NCBI RefSeq assembly: GCF_000422805.1
Contig: NZ_AUGT01000012.1
Span: 62,001 to 126,000 of the forward strand
Length of the DNA: 64,000 nt
Direction: 5' to 3'
Source: Nocardioides halotolerans DSM 19273
GTDB lineage: Bacteria; Actinomycetota; Actinomycetes; Propionibacteriales; Nocardioidaceae
In this document: piece after piece, positions 11,090 through 18,909 of the stretch
How the letters are laid out: every line of letters begins with the position of its first letter
How positions within the stretch are numbered: position 1 is the first letter of the stretch
The notes under the pieces: generated by a model
Databases searched by the model: none
What the model was told of the DNA's origin: nothing
Seen by the model: only the letters and a program-made list of their open reading frames with translations
Translations under genes and position numbers: made by a program

Positions 11090-11455
11090 ATGACGCTCGC
11101 CGAGGCCGATCTGTCCACCCTGGTCGACGAGTGGCTCGACTGGGACCAGGCCGCCGAGCGGCTCGGGGTCACGCCGGCGAAGGTCCGCACGATGATCCGC
11201 GACCACGAGCTGGCCGCCGCGGTGCCCGCGCCCGGCGCCGGGCCGCAGGTGCCGGCGGACCTCATCGGCGACGACGGGCTGCCGGTCAAGGGGCTGGGCG
11301 GGCTGCTCACGCTGCTGCACGACGGGCGCTACGACGACCGCGAGATCATCGCCTGGCTGTTCACCGACGCCGACCTCCCGGGCCGCCCGATCGACGCGCT
11401 GCGCGAGAACCGCGGCGCCGAGGTCAAGCGCCGCGCTCAGGCGATGGCGCTGTAG
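11090..11455 (+). CDS. Rv2175c-like DNA-binding protein
   Basis: About 121 residues matching the Rv2175c family: an N-terminal winged helix-turn-helix (WLDWDQAAERLGVTPAKVRTMIRDHEL) and a C-terminal helical part ending in RRAQAMAL. In M. tuberculosis the homologue is a DNA-binding substrate of the kinase PknL, whose phosphorylation weakens DNA binding. Here the gene is divergent from a PASTA kinase gene, preserving that neighbourhood. Thr 2 and Thr 10 lie in the N-terminal tail where phosphorylation occurs in the family. ATG 11090 lies 6 nt after a CAGCAT hexamer, so the mRNA may be leaderless. It heads an operon with the ribonuclease and barstar genes. Confidence 0.85.
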   Translation: MTLAEADLSTLVDEWLDWDQAAERLGVTPAKVRTMIRDHELAAAVPAPGAGPQVPADLIGDDGLPVKGLGGLLTLLHDGRYDDREIIAWLFTDADLPGRPIDALRENRGAEVKRRAQAMAL

Positions 11456-11464
11456 GAGCGCTCG

Positions 11465-11953
11465 GTGAAGTGGGACCGCACCACCGTCAAGGCGGTGGTG
11501 ATCGCGTTCGTCACGATCATCGCGACGTCGTTCTTCATCAAGTGGACCTTCGACCACGACGGCGAGACCATCACGATCTTCGGGGACGACCCGACGGCGA
11601 GCGCGCGCCCCGACGCGGGCTCGTCGCCGACCGTCGAGAGCGGCGACCTCGACCCGGAGAGCGGGCTGCCGTGGGTGCTCGAGGAGGAGCTGCCGGTCGA
11701 GGGACAGGGGACGCTGGCGCTCATCGACCAGGGCGGGCCGTTCCCGTTCCCGGGCAAGGACGGCTCGACGTTCGGCAACTTCGAGGGGCTGCTGCCCGAC
11801 CACCCGCGCGGCTACTACGCGGAGTACACCGTGCCGACGCCCGGCTCCGCCGACCGCGGCGCGCGCCGGATCATCGCCGGCGACGGCGGGGAGTTCTTCT
11901 GGACCCAGGACCACTACGAGTCGTTCGAGCGGATCGCGCGGAGGCAGGCATGA
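11465..11953 (+). CDS. Membrane-anchored or secreted guanyl-specific ribonuclease (RNase Sa/barnase family)
   Basis: About 162 residues. A hydrophobic N-terminal segment at about 8-25 (VKAVVIAFVTIIATSFFIKW) is a signal anchor or signal peptide; a linker to about 65 precedes a microbial RNase domain at about 70-160. The C-terminal half matches Streptomyces RNase Sa: YYAEYTV with the base Glu (E120), RGARRII with R131 and R135, and QDHYESF with the acid His (H150). The E to R spacings of 11 and 4 equal those of RNase Sa, so an active enzyme cleaving RNA after guanine is expected. It starts at GTG 11465, 9 bp after the DNA-binding protein, and is followed by a barstar gene 10 bp on. Its biological target is unknown. 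Confidence 0.85.
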   Translation: MKWDRTTVKAVVIAFVTIIATSFFIKWTFDHDGETITIFGDDPTASARPDAGSSPTVESGDLDPESGLPWVLEEELPVEGQGTLALIDQGGPFPFPGKDGSTFGNFEGLLPDHPRGYYAEYTVPTPGSADRGARRIIAGDGGEFFWTQDHYESFERIARRQA

Positions 11954-11963
11954 GGGCGCACGG

Positions 11964-12368
11964 ATGAGCGGGCTCGCGGGCGTCCTCGCGGGTCACCACG
12001 AGCCCGGCGTCTACCGCTGGCACGCGGCGTTCGCCGCCGACGAGGTGGCGCGCGCCGTCGAGCACGCCGGGTGGCGCTTCGCGTACGTCGACGGCTGGCA
12101 CCACCAGACCCGCCACGAGCTCCTGGCCGCGGTCGGCGAGGCGCTGGGCTTCGCCGACCACTACGGGCAGAACCTCGACGCCCTCAACGACTGCCTGCGC
12201 GACCTTCCTGCCGCGACCGTGCTGCTCTGGGACGGCTGGGGGACGCTCGCCCGCTCCGACGAGGCGGCGTTCTCCGCCGTGCGCGCGATCCTCTCCGACC
12301 ACACCGCCGTGCTGACCACCCTGCTCCGCGGCGACGGCCCCGACGTCGACGTCCCCTCGCTCGACTGA
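11964..12368 (+). CDS. Barstar-family ribonuclease inhibitor
   Basis: About 134 residues. The barstar core covers residues 35-120, with HYGQNLDALNDCL at 66-78 containing the acidic residues (D72, D76) that plug the RNase active site in B. amyloliquefaciens barstar. The N-terminal 20 residues are an extension ahead of the inhibitor fold. No signal peptide is present, so it would act in the cytoplasm to neutralise ribonuclease before export. It lies 10 bp downstream of the RNase Sa-type gene, the expected cognate pair. ATG 11964 is preceded by a weak purine-rich site. Confidence 0.9.
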   Translation: MSGLAGVLAGHHEPGVYRWHAAFAADEVARAVEHAGWRFAYVDGWHHQTRHELLAAVGEALGFADHYGQNLDALNDCLRDLPAATVLLWDGWGTLARSDEAAFSAVRAILSDHTAVLTTLLRGDGPDVDVPSLD

Positions 12369-12373
12369 CGCGG

Positions 12374-13438
12374 TCAGACGACGCGCTGGGTGACGGCGGT
12401 GGCGAGGCCGCGGAGGACCTCGCGGGCGGCGCCGTCGATCGAGGCGCGGTCGAGGGCGGCGAGGGCGACGTCGGAGAGCTGGTCGATGACGGCCTCGACC
12501 TGGGCGTGCGCGCCGGAGGCGTCGATGACTCCGCGCAGGCGCTCGACGTCGTCGGGGGACAGCGCAGTGCCGAGCGCGCGGTCGAGCAGCGCCGCGTCGG
12601 CAGCCGGGGCGGAGTCGAGGGCCAGGGCGACCAGCACCGTGCGCTTGCCCTCGATCAGGTCGTCGCCGGCGGGCTTGCCCGTGGTGTCGGGGTCGCCGTA
12701 GACGCCGAGGAGGTCGTCGCGCAGCTGGAACGCCTCGCCGAGCGGGAGCCCGAACGCCGTCAGCTCGCCGAGCGTCGAGCCGGGCGCGCCGGCGAGCGCG
12801 GCGCCGAGGTGGAGCGGCCGCTCGATGGAGTACTTCGCGGACTTGTAGCGCAGCACGGTCATCGCGGTCTCGACGTCGGCGTGGCCGCGGGCCTGCGCGG
12901 ACACGTCGAGGAACTGGCCGGCGATCACCTCGGTCCGGCACAGGTCGAACACGTCGAGGGCCGGCGCCACGGCCGAGATGGGCAGCCCGCAGCGGCGCAG
13001 GAGCTCGTCGGACCACGACAGCAGCAGGTCGCCGAGGAGGATCGCGCCGGAGGCGCCGTACTGCTCCGGGTCGCCGCGCCAGCCGGCGGCGCGGTGCTCC
13101 TGCTCGAAGGTGCGGTGCGTCGACGGCCGGCCTCTGCGGCTGTCGGAGGCGTCCATGTAGTCGTCGTGGACCAGCGCGCTCGCGTGCAGCAGCTCCAGCG
13201 CGGCGCAGGCCCGGACCAGGGCCGTCTCGTCGGCCGGCGGGGCGACGGCGAGGTGCCCCCACCAGCAGAACGACGCCCGGAACATCTTGCCGCCTGCGAC
13301 CGACGTGCGGGCCTCGGCGACCAGCCGCGCGGCGTCGAGACCCAGCGGCAGCAGCCGCTCCGCCTGCTCGTCGAGGAACGCCTCCAGCGCCGACTCCACG
13401 CGGGCCCGGAACTCGGCATCGTCCCACGCTGCGCTCAC
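12374..13438 (-). CDS. Polyprenyl (geranylgeranyl-type) diphosphate synthase
   Basis: About 354 residues of an all-trans isoprenyl diphosphate synthase. The first Asp-rich motif is VHDDYMDASDSRRG, the second FQLRDDLLGVYGD, both with intact metal-binding Asp residues, and the PAGDDLIEGKRT segment follows. It elongates allylic diphosphates with isopentenyl diphosphate to make the precursor of menaquinone, carotenoid or lipid chains. The gene order with metF and the Rv2175c-like gene resembles M. tuberculosis idsA2 (Rv2173), so a C20 product is plausible. GTG 13438 is preceded by TAGTGT at exactly 6 nt on the minus strand. It is divergent from metF. Confidence 0.92.
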   Translation of the reverse strand: MSAAWDDAEFRARVESALEAFLDEQAERLLPLGLDAARLVAEARTSVAGGKMFRASFCWWGHLAVAPPADETALVRACAALELLHASALVHDDYMDASDSRRGRPSTHRTFEQEHRAAGWRGDPEQYGASGAILLGDLLLSWSDELLRRCGLPISAVAPALDVFDLCRTEVIAGQFLDVSAQARGHADVETAMTVLRYKSAKYSIERPLHLGAALAGAPGSTLGELTAFGLPLGEAFQLRDDLLGVYGDPDTTGKPAGDDLIEGKRTVLVALALDSAPAADAALLDRALGTALSPDDVERLRGVIDASGAHAQVEAVIDQLSDVALAALDRASIDGAAREVLRGLATAVTQRVV

Positions 13439-13444
13439 CCTGCG

Positions 13445-13498
13445 ACACTAGGCCGCATCCCGGGAATTGGGGTGCGCACCCCCTCCCGAACCTAGAAT
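13445..13498. promoter_or_regulatory. Divergent leaderless-type promoters for the polyprenyl synthase and metF
   Basis: The 66-bp gap between two divergent genes contains TAGTGT on the minus strand (13450-13445) and TAGAAT on the plus strand (13493-13498). Each ends 6 nt before its start codon (13438 and 13505). That spacing puts the expected transcription start at or next to the start codon. Confidence 0.55.
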
Positions 13499-13504
13499 CG
13501 GCCC

Positions 13505-14395
13505 ATGGCCACGGGACGAGGAGTCAGCATGCGCGAGCTGCTCGACCGGGGCGAGCGGTCCTTCTCCTTCGAGTTCTTCCCCCCTCGCGACGAGGCCGGC
13601 GAGGAGCAGCTCTGGTCGGCGATCCGCGCGCTGGAGCCCTACCGGCCGACGTTCGTCTCCGTGACCTACGGCGCCGGCGGCACCACGCGCGACAAGACCG
13701 TCGGCATCACCGGGCGGATCGCCACCGACACCCCGCTGACCCCCGTGGCGCACCTGACCTGCGTCGGCCACACCCGCGCGGAGCTCGAGCGGATCCTCGA
13801 CACGTACGCCGAGGCCGGCATCGAGCACGTGATGCTGCTGCGCGGCGACCCGAGCGACGGGCCGCGCGCGGAGTGGACGCCGACCGAGGGCGGTCTCACC
13901 TACGCCGTCGAGCTGGTCGAGCTGGCGCGCTCGCGCGGCGACTTCCGGATCGGCGTGGCGGCGTTCCCCGAGGGTCACCCCAGCGCCGCGTCGCGCGACG
14001 CCGACGCCGACGTGCTGGTCGCCAAGGCCGAGGCCGGGGCGGAGTTCGCGGTGACCCAGATGTTCTTCCGGGCGTCGGACTACTTCGAGCTCGTCGAGCG
14101 GGTGCGCGCCCGCGGCGCCGACCTGCCGATCCTCCCCGGCATCATGCCGATCCTGAACCTCAACGCGATCCGGCGGCAGGGCGAGCTCATCGGCACCGAC
14201 GTGCCGGCCGACCTGGTCGAGCGGATCTCGGCGCACGACGGTGACCCGGCGGCCATGCGTGCCGAGGGCATCGCGATCGCGGCCGAGCTGTGCGAGGAGC
14301 TGCTCGCGGGCGGCGCGCCCGGGCTGCACTTCTACACCCTCAACCGGTCGAAGGCGACGCTGGAGATCTTCGCCGCGCTCAACATGACCGTCTGA
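13505..14395 (+). CDS. metF: Methylenetetrahydrofolate reductase
   Basis: About 296 residues of the MTHFR TIM barrel, reducing 5,10-methylene-THF to 5-methyl-THF for methionine synthesis with FAD. Seen are FSFEFFPPRDEAGEE with the catalytic Glu, VSVTYGAGG, HLTCVGHTRAEL, MLLRGDP and EFAVTQMFF. Length fits bacterial MetF. ATG 13505 is preferred because TAGAAT ends 6 nt before it; a second ATG at 13529 begins MRELLDRGERSF and is an alternative. It is divergent from the polyprenyl synthase gene, as in the mycobacterial Rv2172c-Rv2173 region. Confidence 0.94.
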   Translation: MATGRGVSMRELLDRGERSFSFEFFPPRDEAGEEQLWSAIRALEPYRPTFVSVTYGAGGTTRDKTVGITGRIATDTPLTPVAHLTCVGHTRAELERILDTYAEAGIEHVMLLRGDPSDGPRAEWTPTEGGLTYAVELVELARSRGDFRIGVAAFPEGHPSAASRDADADVLVAKAEAGAEFAVTQMFFRASDYFELVERVRARGADLPILPGIMPILNLNAIRRQGELIGTDVPADLVERISAHDGDPAAMRAEGIAIAAELCEELLAGGAPGLHFYTLNRSKATLEIFAALNMTV

Positions 14396-14416
14396 GCCTC
14401 TGGATAGGTTCTGACG

Positions 14417-15001
14417 GTGCGCACCCTCACCGTCACCGGCCACGGCGCCGCGAGCGCGGCACCCGACACCGCCGTGGTCCGGCTCTCGGCCGTGCACCGG
14501 GCGGGCTCGCTCGCCGAGGCCCTGTCGGGAGCCGAGTCGGCCCGCGCCGAGGTGGTCGCGGCGGCGGGAGACCTCGTCGTGTCCACGATGAACCTGTCGG
14601 TCTGGCCGGTGCGCGAGGAGGGCCAGGCCGCGGCCTTCGAGGCGCGGCACAGCCTGACCGTCGCAGCCGGTGACCTCGAGGCCGCCAACGACCTGCTCTC
14701 CCGGCTGGCGGCCTCGGTCGGTGACCGGCTCCAGGTCGACGGTGTCGACCTCACGGTCAAGGACCCGTCCGCCGCGCTGGGCCGCGCCCGCGAGGCGGCG
14801 TTCGCCGACGCCCGCGCCACCGCCGAGCACCTCGCCGCCCTCGCCGACACCACGCTGGGCCAGGTCGAGTCGCTCGCCGAGGGCGGCGGGTCGGCGCCGC
14901 CGGTGCACTTCGCGGCGCTCGGCAAGCAGCTCGACGTGGGGCTGCAGCCGGGCGAGACCACGCTGTCGGCCAGCCTCACCGTGACGTGGTCGCTGGGCTG
15001 A
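14417..15001 (+). CDS. SIMPL domain-containing protein
   Basis: About 194 residues of the SIMPL/DUF541 family, proteins of unclear biochemical role tied to stress tolerance in other bacteria. The N-terminal strand VRTLTVTGHGAASAAPDTAVVRLS is the family signature, and ARATAEHLAALADTTLGQVESLAEG the conserved later helix-turn. No signal peptide or lipobox is visible, unlike many family members, so it may be cytoplasmic. The GTG start follows TAGGTT by exactly 6 nt (14405-14410), 21 bp after metF, so it probably has its own leaderless promoter. Confidence 0.82.
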   Translation: MRTLTVTGHGAASAAPDTAVVRLSAVHRAGSLAEALSGAESARAEVVAAAGDLVVSTMNLSVWPVREEGQAAAFEARHSLTVAAGDLEAANDLLSRLAASVGDRLQVDGVDLTVKDPSAALGRAREAAFADARATAEHLAALADTTLGQVESLAEGGGSAPPVHFAALGKQLDVGLQPGETTLSASLTVTWSLG

Positions 15002-15022
15002 TCTTGGTCCCACCAGTCACAT

Positions 15023-15046
15023 GTTTCACCGGTTACCCGGTGAAAC
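15023..15046. repeat. 24-bp near-palindrome, copy 1
   Basis: Reads GTTTCACCGG, then TTAC, then CCGGTGAAAC: an inverted repeat with an imperfect centre. A second copy lies 38 bp further on. It sits just after the SIMPL gene stop, between two convergent genes, so it may work as a bidirectional terminator or be a dispersed repeat. Confidence 0.75.
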
Positions 15047-15084
15047 TGCCCCTTCCCGGCTGGAACTCCATACAGGCAGGACCA

Positions 15085-15108
15085 GTTTCACCGGGTACCC
15101 GGTGAAAC
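15085..15108. repeat. 24-bp perfect palindrome, copy 2
   Basis: Reads GTTTCACCGG, then GTAC, then CCGGTGAAAC, a perfect palindrome. Both copies are followed by TGCCC. It lies 9 bp before the end of the convergent FAD oxidoreductase gene, and two copies in so short a gap suggest a mobile or selected element. Confidence 0.8.
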
Positions 15109-15117
15109 TGCCCGACC

Positions 15118-16419
15118 TCAAGCCGGACCCACCACCTGCGCCACCAGCGCGGCCGAGAGCCCCACGAACGGCAGCCCGCTGCCGGGGGTGGCGTGCGCGC
15201 CGGCGGCGTACACCCCCTCGATCGGCGTCCGCGGCCCGAGCCGCTGCCGCACCGTGCCCCGGCCCTCCCAGAGCACGCCGTACGGCGAGCTCTGCCACTG
15301 CGCCACGAGGTCGCGGGGGCTCAGGTCGACGCGGGTCACCAGGTCGGTGCGCAGGTCGAGGCGGTGGCGCGCCAGCGCCTTCAGGATGTCCTCGGCCAGG
15401 GTGCCGCGAGCGTGCACGGTGTACGCCGCGCCACCCTCAGGCGCGCGGCCGCCGGACCGCACGATCAGCATCGGGTCGCCGTGCACGACCACCTCGTGGG
15501 CCAGCTCACGGACCGGCTCGGACAGGCCGACGTGGCAGACCACCGGCGGCATCGCGGGCATCGTGCGCTCGGCGTACGCCGCCAGCGCCGGCAGCATCCT
15601 CGGGTCGATCGCGCAGACCACGACGTCGGCGTCGACCGCGCCCGACGTCGTCGCGACGGCGACCGCGCGCCCGTCACGCACCACGACGTCGGTCGCGGCG
15701 GTCCCGAGCGCCACGGTGACCCCGCGGGTCGCCATCCGCGCGGTGAGGGCGGCCGTGAGCGCGGCCATGCCTCCGGCCACGGTCCAGGCACCGAACCGCT
15801 GCTCGAGGTAGGCGACCAGCCCGGCCCACGCCGGCACGTTGCGCGGGTCGTGCCCGTCGGCGACGAAGGGGTGGGCCGCCACCTGCCGGAGGCGCTCGTC
15901 CTTGAACGTGCGCCTCAGCCGCTTGTGGAGCATCTCGCGCCCGTCGAACCGCGCCGCGACCTCGCGGGGGAGGGCGGCCGGGTCCCACGGCGTTTCGAAG
16001 TACGCCCGCCGCAGCACCTCCCAGTCGTCGTTGAACGACTCGACGTGGTCGACCCACTGCCGGCCGAGGCCCGGTCCGAGCTCGTCGAAGGCGCGCAGCT
16101 GCGCCGCGCGGGAGTGGCCAGGCAGGCCGAGCACGGTGCCGTCCTCGAACCAGTGCTCGCGCACCAGGTCGAGCGGCTCGAGCTCGAGCTCCCGCTCCAC
16201 GGGCCGCCCGCTCTTCCGGAACAGGTCGCGCACCACCGCGGGGAGCAGCATCGACGTGGGTCCGGCGTCCCACTCGAACCCGTCGGCCGCGACCGTGGAG
16301 ACCGCGCCACCCAGGGAGTCGAGCCGCTCCAGGAGCGTGACCTCGTGGCCGAGCTTCGCCAGCCGAGCCGCGGAGGCCAGGCCCCCGAAGCCGCCGCCGA
16401 CCACGACGACGCGCGCCAC
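15118..16419 (-). CDS. FAD-dependent oxidoreductase, phytoene desaturase-like
   Basis: About 433 residues. The N-terminus VARVVVVGGGFGGLASAARLAKLGHEVTLLE is a dinucleotide-binding beta-alpha-beta unit followed by the amine oxidase/CrtI motif, and GFEWDAGPTSMLLP matches the second conserved block. The C-terminal block IEGVYAAGAHATPGSGLPFVGLSA is the FAD-contact end of CrtI-like enzymes. No crtB or other carotenoid gene is close except the polyprenyl synthase 2 kb away, so the substrate may not be a carotenoid. The GTG start lies 1 bp after the ATP-grasp gene stop; both genes clearly share an mRNA. Function beyond the fold is not assigned. Confidence 0.82.
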   Translation of the reverse strand: MARVVVVGGGFGGLASAARLAKLGHEVTLLERLDSLGGAVSTVAADGFEWDAGPTSMLLPAVVRDLFRKSGRPVERELELEPLDLVREHWFEDGTVLGLPGHSRAAQLRAFDELGPGLGRQWVDHVESFNDDWEVLRRAYFETPWDPAALPREVAARFDGREMLHKRLRRTFKDERLRQVAAHPFVADGHDPRNVPAWAGLVAYLEQRFGAWTVAGGMAALTAALTARMATRGVTVALGTAATDVVVRDGRAVAVATTSGAVDADVVVCAIDPRMLPALAAYAERTMPAMPPVVCHVGLSEPVRELAHEVVVHGDPMLIVRSGGRAPEGGAAYTVHARGTLAEDILKALARHRLDLRTDLVTRVDLSPRDLVAQWQSSPYGVLWEGRGTVRQRLGPRTPIEGVYAAGAHATPGSGLPFVGLSAALVAQVVGPA

Positions 16420-16420
16420 C

Positions 16421-17830
16421 TCAGGCCACCGTGCGCACGTCGGGGGCCGACTCGACGGCGCCGGCGCCGGTGCCGTACGTCGCGTCCACGTAGGCGACGA
16501 GGGCGGCGTTGACCGGCGCGAGGCGCTGCCCGGGCACGACCGCCGCGCACGGGTCGACCTTGGCGAACAACCCGTTGGGCGTGGCGGCGATCGCGAACAC
16601 GTTGTCGGTCTCCTCCTCGGAGCGCGAGAACGCCGTGCCATCCCAGGCCAGCGGGTAGGAGTCGTCGGCCTCCAGGGTGGTGCCCTCGCCGAAGCAGACG
16701 ACCTTGCCGGTGCGGTGCGCGTCCATCTCGGGCACCAGGCGCTCGACGTCGGCGGCGGTCAGCCCCGTGTCGACGCTCGCGAGGAGGGCGGCCTGGAGGA
16801 ACGTGAAGAACCTGCGGTCGAGCTCCGCGACCGTGGTGGCGCCGGCCGACATGCGGGTGTTGAGCTCGGTGGGCCGGAAGCCGTCGGCGGTGAGCACGCC
16901 GTCGATGCCGAACGCGCCGCGGTAGCCGTGCTCGCGCTGCAGGAGGTCGCCGACCCGGTGCACGGCCTCGCGCATCGCCGCGCGGTCGGCGGGCGGCGGG
17001 TCCCACGTGGTGCCGAGCCCGCAGTAGCGGAAGGTGCGCGCGACCGGGTCGCGCAGCATCACGATCTCGACGGGCCGGAGGGCGGCGGTGCCGTCCGGCA
17101 GCACGAACCCGTGGATCGAGCACGGCACGCCGTCCAGGAACGGCAGCACGCGCACGCGGTCGCAGCGCGGCCGGAAGAACGCGAGGGCCTCCGCCCGGTC
17201 GGCCGGCTCGCGGAGCCAGCGGACGAAGTTGCCTCCGCCGTTGAAACCGTCGCGGGCGTCGCCGGACCAGACCGCGCCCAGCGGGCCTGCGAGCTCGTCG
17301 GTGGCGGCGACGAGGGCGTCGTCGTCCTCGAGGTCGACCACGCGGTACGGCGCGCGCTCGACCCCGACGGCGTCCCAGATCGCGTCGGCGAGCAGCTTGT
17401 CCTCGAGGGCGAGGAACGACGCCGGCCGGCCGCCGGTGACCGGCCGCCCGTCGATCGGCTCGTCGGTGGTGACGAACGGCGTGCTGAACCACGTGCCGAG
17501 CCGCTCGGGGTCGAAGGCGTCGATCCGCCGCCGCGCCTCCGCCGGCAGGTGGTGCACCAGGGCGTCGTGGGTCCGCAGCTCCTCGGTCATCGACGCGGTC
17601 GCGGGCGGGGCCACCGTCACGACCTCGCAGTCGCCCTCGGCGGGTACGGCGCCCGCGCCCCGGGTGGTGGCGACGACGAGCACCGGGCAGTCGAGCTCGC
17701 GGAACCACCCGACGTACGGCGTCGCGCCGGCGAGCACGAACGGCCCCACGACCACCGGCCGCCCGGCCCACAGCTCGCCCAGCCGCCGGGTCACCTCGGC
17801 CCGGACGGCGGGATCGACGAGGTCGGTCAC
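16421..17830 (-). CDS. ATP-grasp domain protein, probable carboxylate-amine/thiol ligase
   Basis: About 469 residues. The central and C-terminal parts look like an ATP-grasp fold: LALEDKLLADAIWD, a glycine loop near FNGGGNFVRWLRE, PFLDGVPCSIHGFVLPDG, and TELNTRMSAGATT, where Glu and Asn bind metal in ATP-grasp ligases. Such enzymes join a carboxylate to an amine or thiol through an acyl phosphate. No known family member was recognised. The GTG start overlaps the DUF4126 gene by 4 bp and the oxidoreductase gene follows 1 bp after the stop, so three proteins of different type are made together. Product unknown. Confidence 0.72.
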   Translation of the reverse strand: MTDLVDPAVRAEVTRRLGELWAGRPVVVGPFVLAGATPYVGWFRELDCPVLVVATTRGAGAVPAEGDCEVVTVAPPATASMTEELRTHDALVHHLPAEARRRIDAFDPERLGTWFSTPFVTTDEPIDGRPVTGGRPASFLALEDKLLADAIWDAVGVERAPYRVVDLEDDDALVAATDELAGPLGAVWSGDARDGFNGGGNFVRWLREPADRAEALAFFRPRCDRVRVLPFLDGVPCSIHGFVLPDGTAALRPVEIVMLRDPVARTFRYCGLGTTWDPPPADRAAMREAVHRVGDLLQREHGYRGAFGIDGVLTADGFRPTELNTRMSAGATTVAELDRRFFTFLQAALLASVDTGLTAADVERLVPEMDAHRTGKVVCFGEGTTLEADDSYPLAWDGTAFSRSEEETDNVFAIAATPNGLFAKVDPCAAVVPGQRLAPVNAALVAYVDATYGTGAGAVESAPDVRTVA

Positions 17831-18429
17831 GGGGCCGCGCCTGCGGGCGCGCGGCGCCCCTTCCACCGGCGCCAGCCACGGCGGACCAACCGGGCGATGA
17901 AGAACAGCAGCACCAGCCCGAGGGCGAGCACGACGGCCGCGATGGCGGCGGCGGCGCGCGGGTGCTGGACGGCGAACGCGACCAGCCCGAGCACCGCGAG
18001 GTCCTCGACGATGCTGAGGCCGATGTTGGTGACGGGCTCGGGCGAGGTGTTGACCGCGAGCCGGATCCCGGCCTTCGTCAGGTGCGAGAGGAGCGCGGTG
18101 CCTCCGCCGACCGAGGCGAGCACGACCTGGTCGAGCGAGGTGTCCTCGGGGACGTTGCCCGCGAGCAGCGCGCCGATCACGGCGCCCGCGGTCGGCCGGA
18201 TCAGGGTGGAGACGGCGTCCCACGTGGAGTCGACGTAGGGGATCTTGTCGGCGACGAACTCCATGGCGTAGAGGAACCCGGCCACCGCCAGGACGTCCCA
18301 CCGGCCGAGCACGTCGGGGACGTCGGAGTAGTCGCCGACCCGGTCGGCGATGCCGAGCACGAGCACGACCAGGTAGGCGTTGACGCCGCTTGCCCAGCCG
18401 CTCGAGAACGCCAGGGGGAGGGACTCCAC
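17827..18429 (-). CDS. DUF4126-family membrane protein
   Basis: About 200 residues with four to five hydrophobic segments and the family pattern SGWASGVNAYLVVLVLGIADR at the N-terminus, VDSTWDAVSTLIRPTAGAVIG in the middle and a basic C-terminal tail (RRGWRRWKGRR). Function of DUF4126 proteins is unknown. GTG 18429 is preceded by TAGAGT (18441-18436) at exactly 6 nt on the minus strand, so this is probably the first gene of the three-gene operon with the ATP-grasp and oxidoreductase genes and is translated from a leaderless mRNA. Confidence 0.82.
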   Translation of the reverse strand: MESLPLAFSSGWASGVNAYLVVLVLGIADRVGDYSDVPDVLGRWDVLAVAGFLYAMEFVADKIPYVDSTWDAVSTLIRPTAGAVIGALLAGNVPEDTSLDQVVLASVGGGTALLSHLTKAGIRLAVNTSPEPVTNIGLSIVEDLAVLGLVAFAVQHPRAAAAIAAVVLALGLVLLFFIARLVRRGWRRWKGRRAPAGAAP

Positions 18430-18455
18430 CCCGCGACTCTAGTGAGACCGGGCGC

Positions 18456-18815
18456 TCACGACTCCGCGGCGATGACCTCGGCGAGCGCGTCGGGGTCGCG
18501 GCCGACGACCGTCGTGCCGTCGGCGGCGGTGATGATCGGGCGCTGGATCGCCCGCGGGTGGCGGGCCAGGGCGTCGAGCCAGGCGCTGCGGGAGGCGGCG
18601 TCCTTGGGCAGGTCGATGCCCTCCTCGCGCGCCTCCTTGGCGCGGGCGATGTCCCACGGTTCGAGGCCGAGGCGGTCGAGCACCTCGGCGAGCTCGGCGG
18701 GCGTCGGCGCCTCGTCGAGGTAGCGGCGGACCGTGTAGTCGATGCCGGCCTCGTCGAGGGCCGCCAGGGCGGTGCGGCACTTCGAGCAGGCGGGGTTGAG
18801 CCAGATCTCCATCAT
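18456..18815 (-). CDS. ArsC-family thioredoxin-fold protein (arsenate reductase-like)
   Basis: About 119 residues of the ArsC/Spx family. The N-terminal CSKC (CxxC) sits where arsenate reductases have the nucleophilic cysteine, and the middle and end (YLDEAPTPAELAEVLDRLG, RHPRAIQRPIITA) match the family, including the Arg residues of the RPI motif. No ars operon genes are beside it, and the CxxC pattern is also that of Spx- and YffB-like proteins, so true arsenate reduction is uncertain. Two Met codons start the frame at 18815 and 18812. Confidence 0.82.
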   Translation of the reverse strand: MMEIWLNPACSKCRTALAALDEAGIDYTVRRYLDEAPTPAELAEVLDRLGLEPWDIARAKEAREEGIDLPKDAASRSAWLDALARHPRAIQRPIITAADGTTVVGRDPDALAEVIAAES

Positions 18816-18909
18816 TCACCTCTCTGCCGACCGTGCGGTGGTCTCGACGCGCCGTCCTGCTCGACCTTCATGAGCCCACGGTCCTCGCTCGTTCCCCGGG
18901 ACGACCTGC

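Noticed and set aside
15023..15108. Palindromes as phage attachment site
   Set aside because: No integrase, tRNA gene or phage-like gene is nearby, and flanking genes are housekeeping.
18816..18909. GGTCTCGACGCG-like sequence before the arsC-like gene as a second copy of the dispersed repeat at 20001
   Set aside because: Only a partial and unsymmetrical match could be seen, too weak to call.
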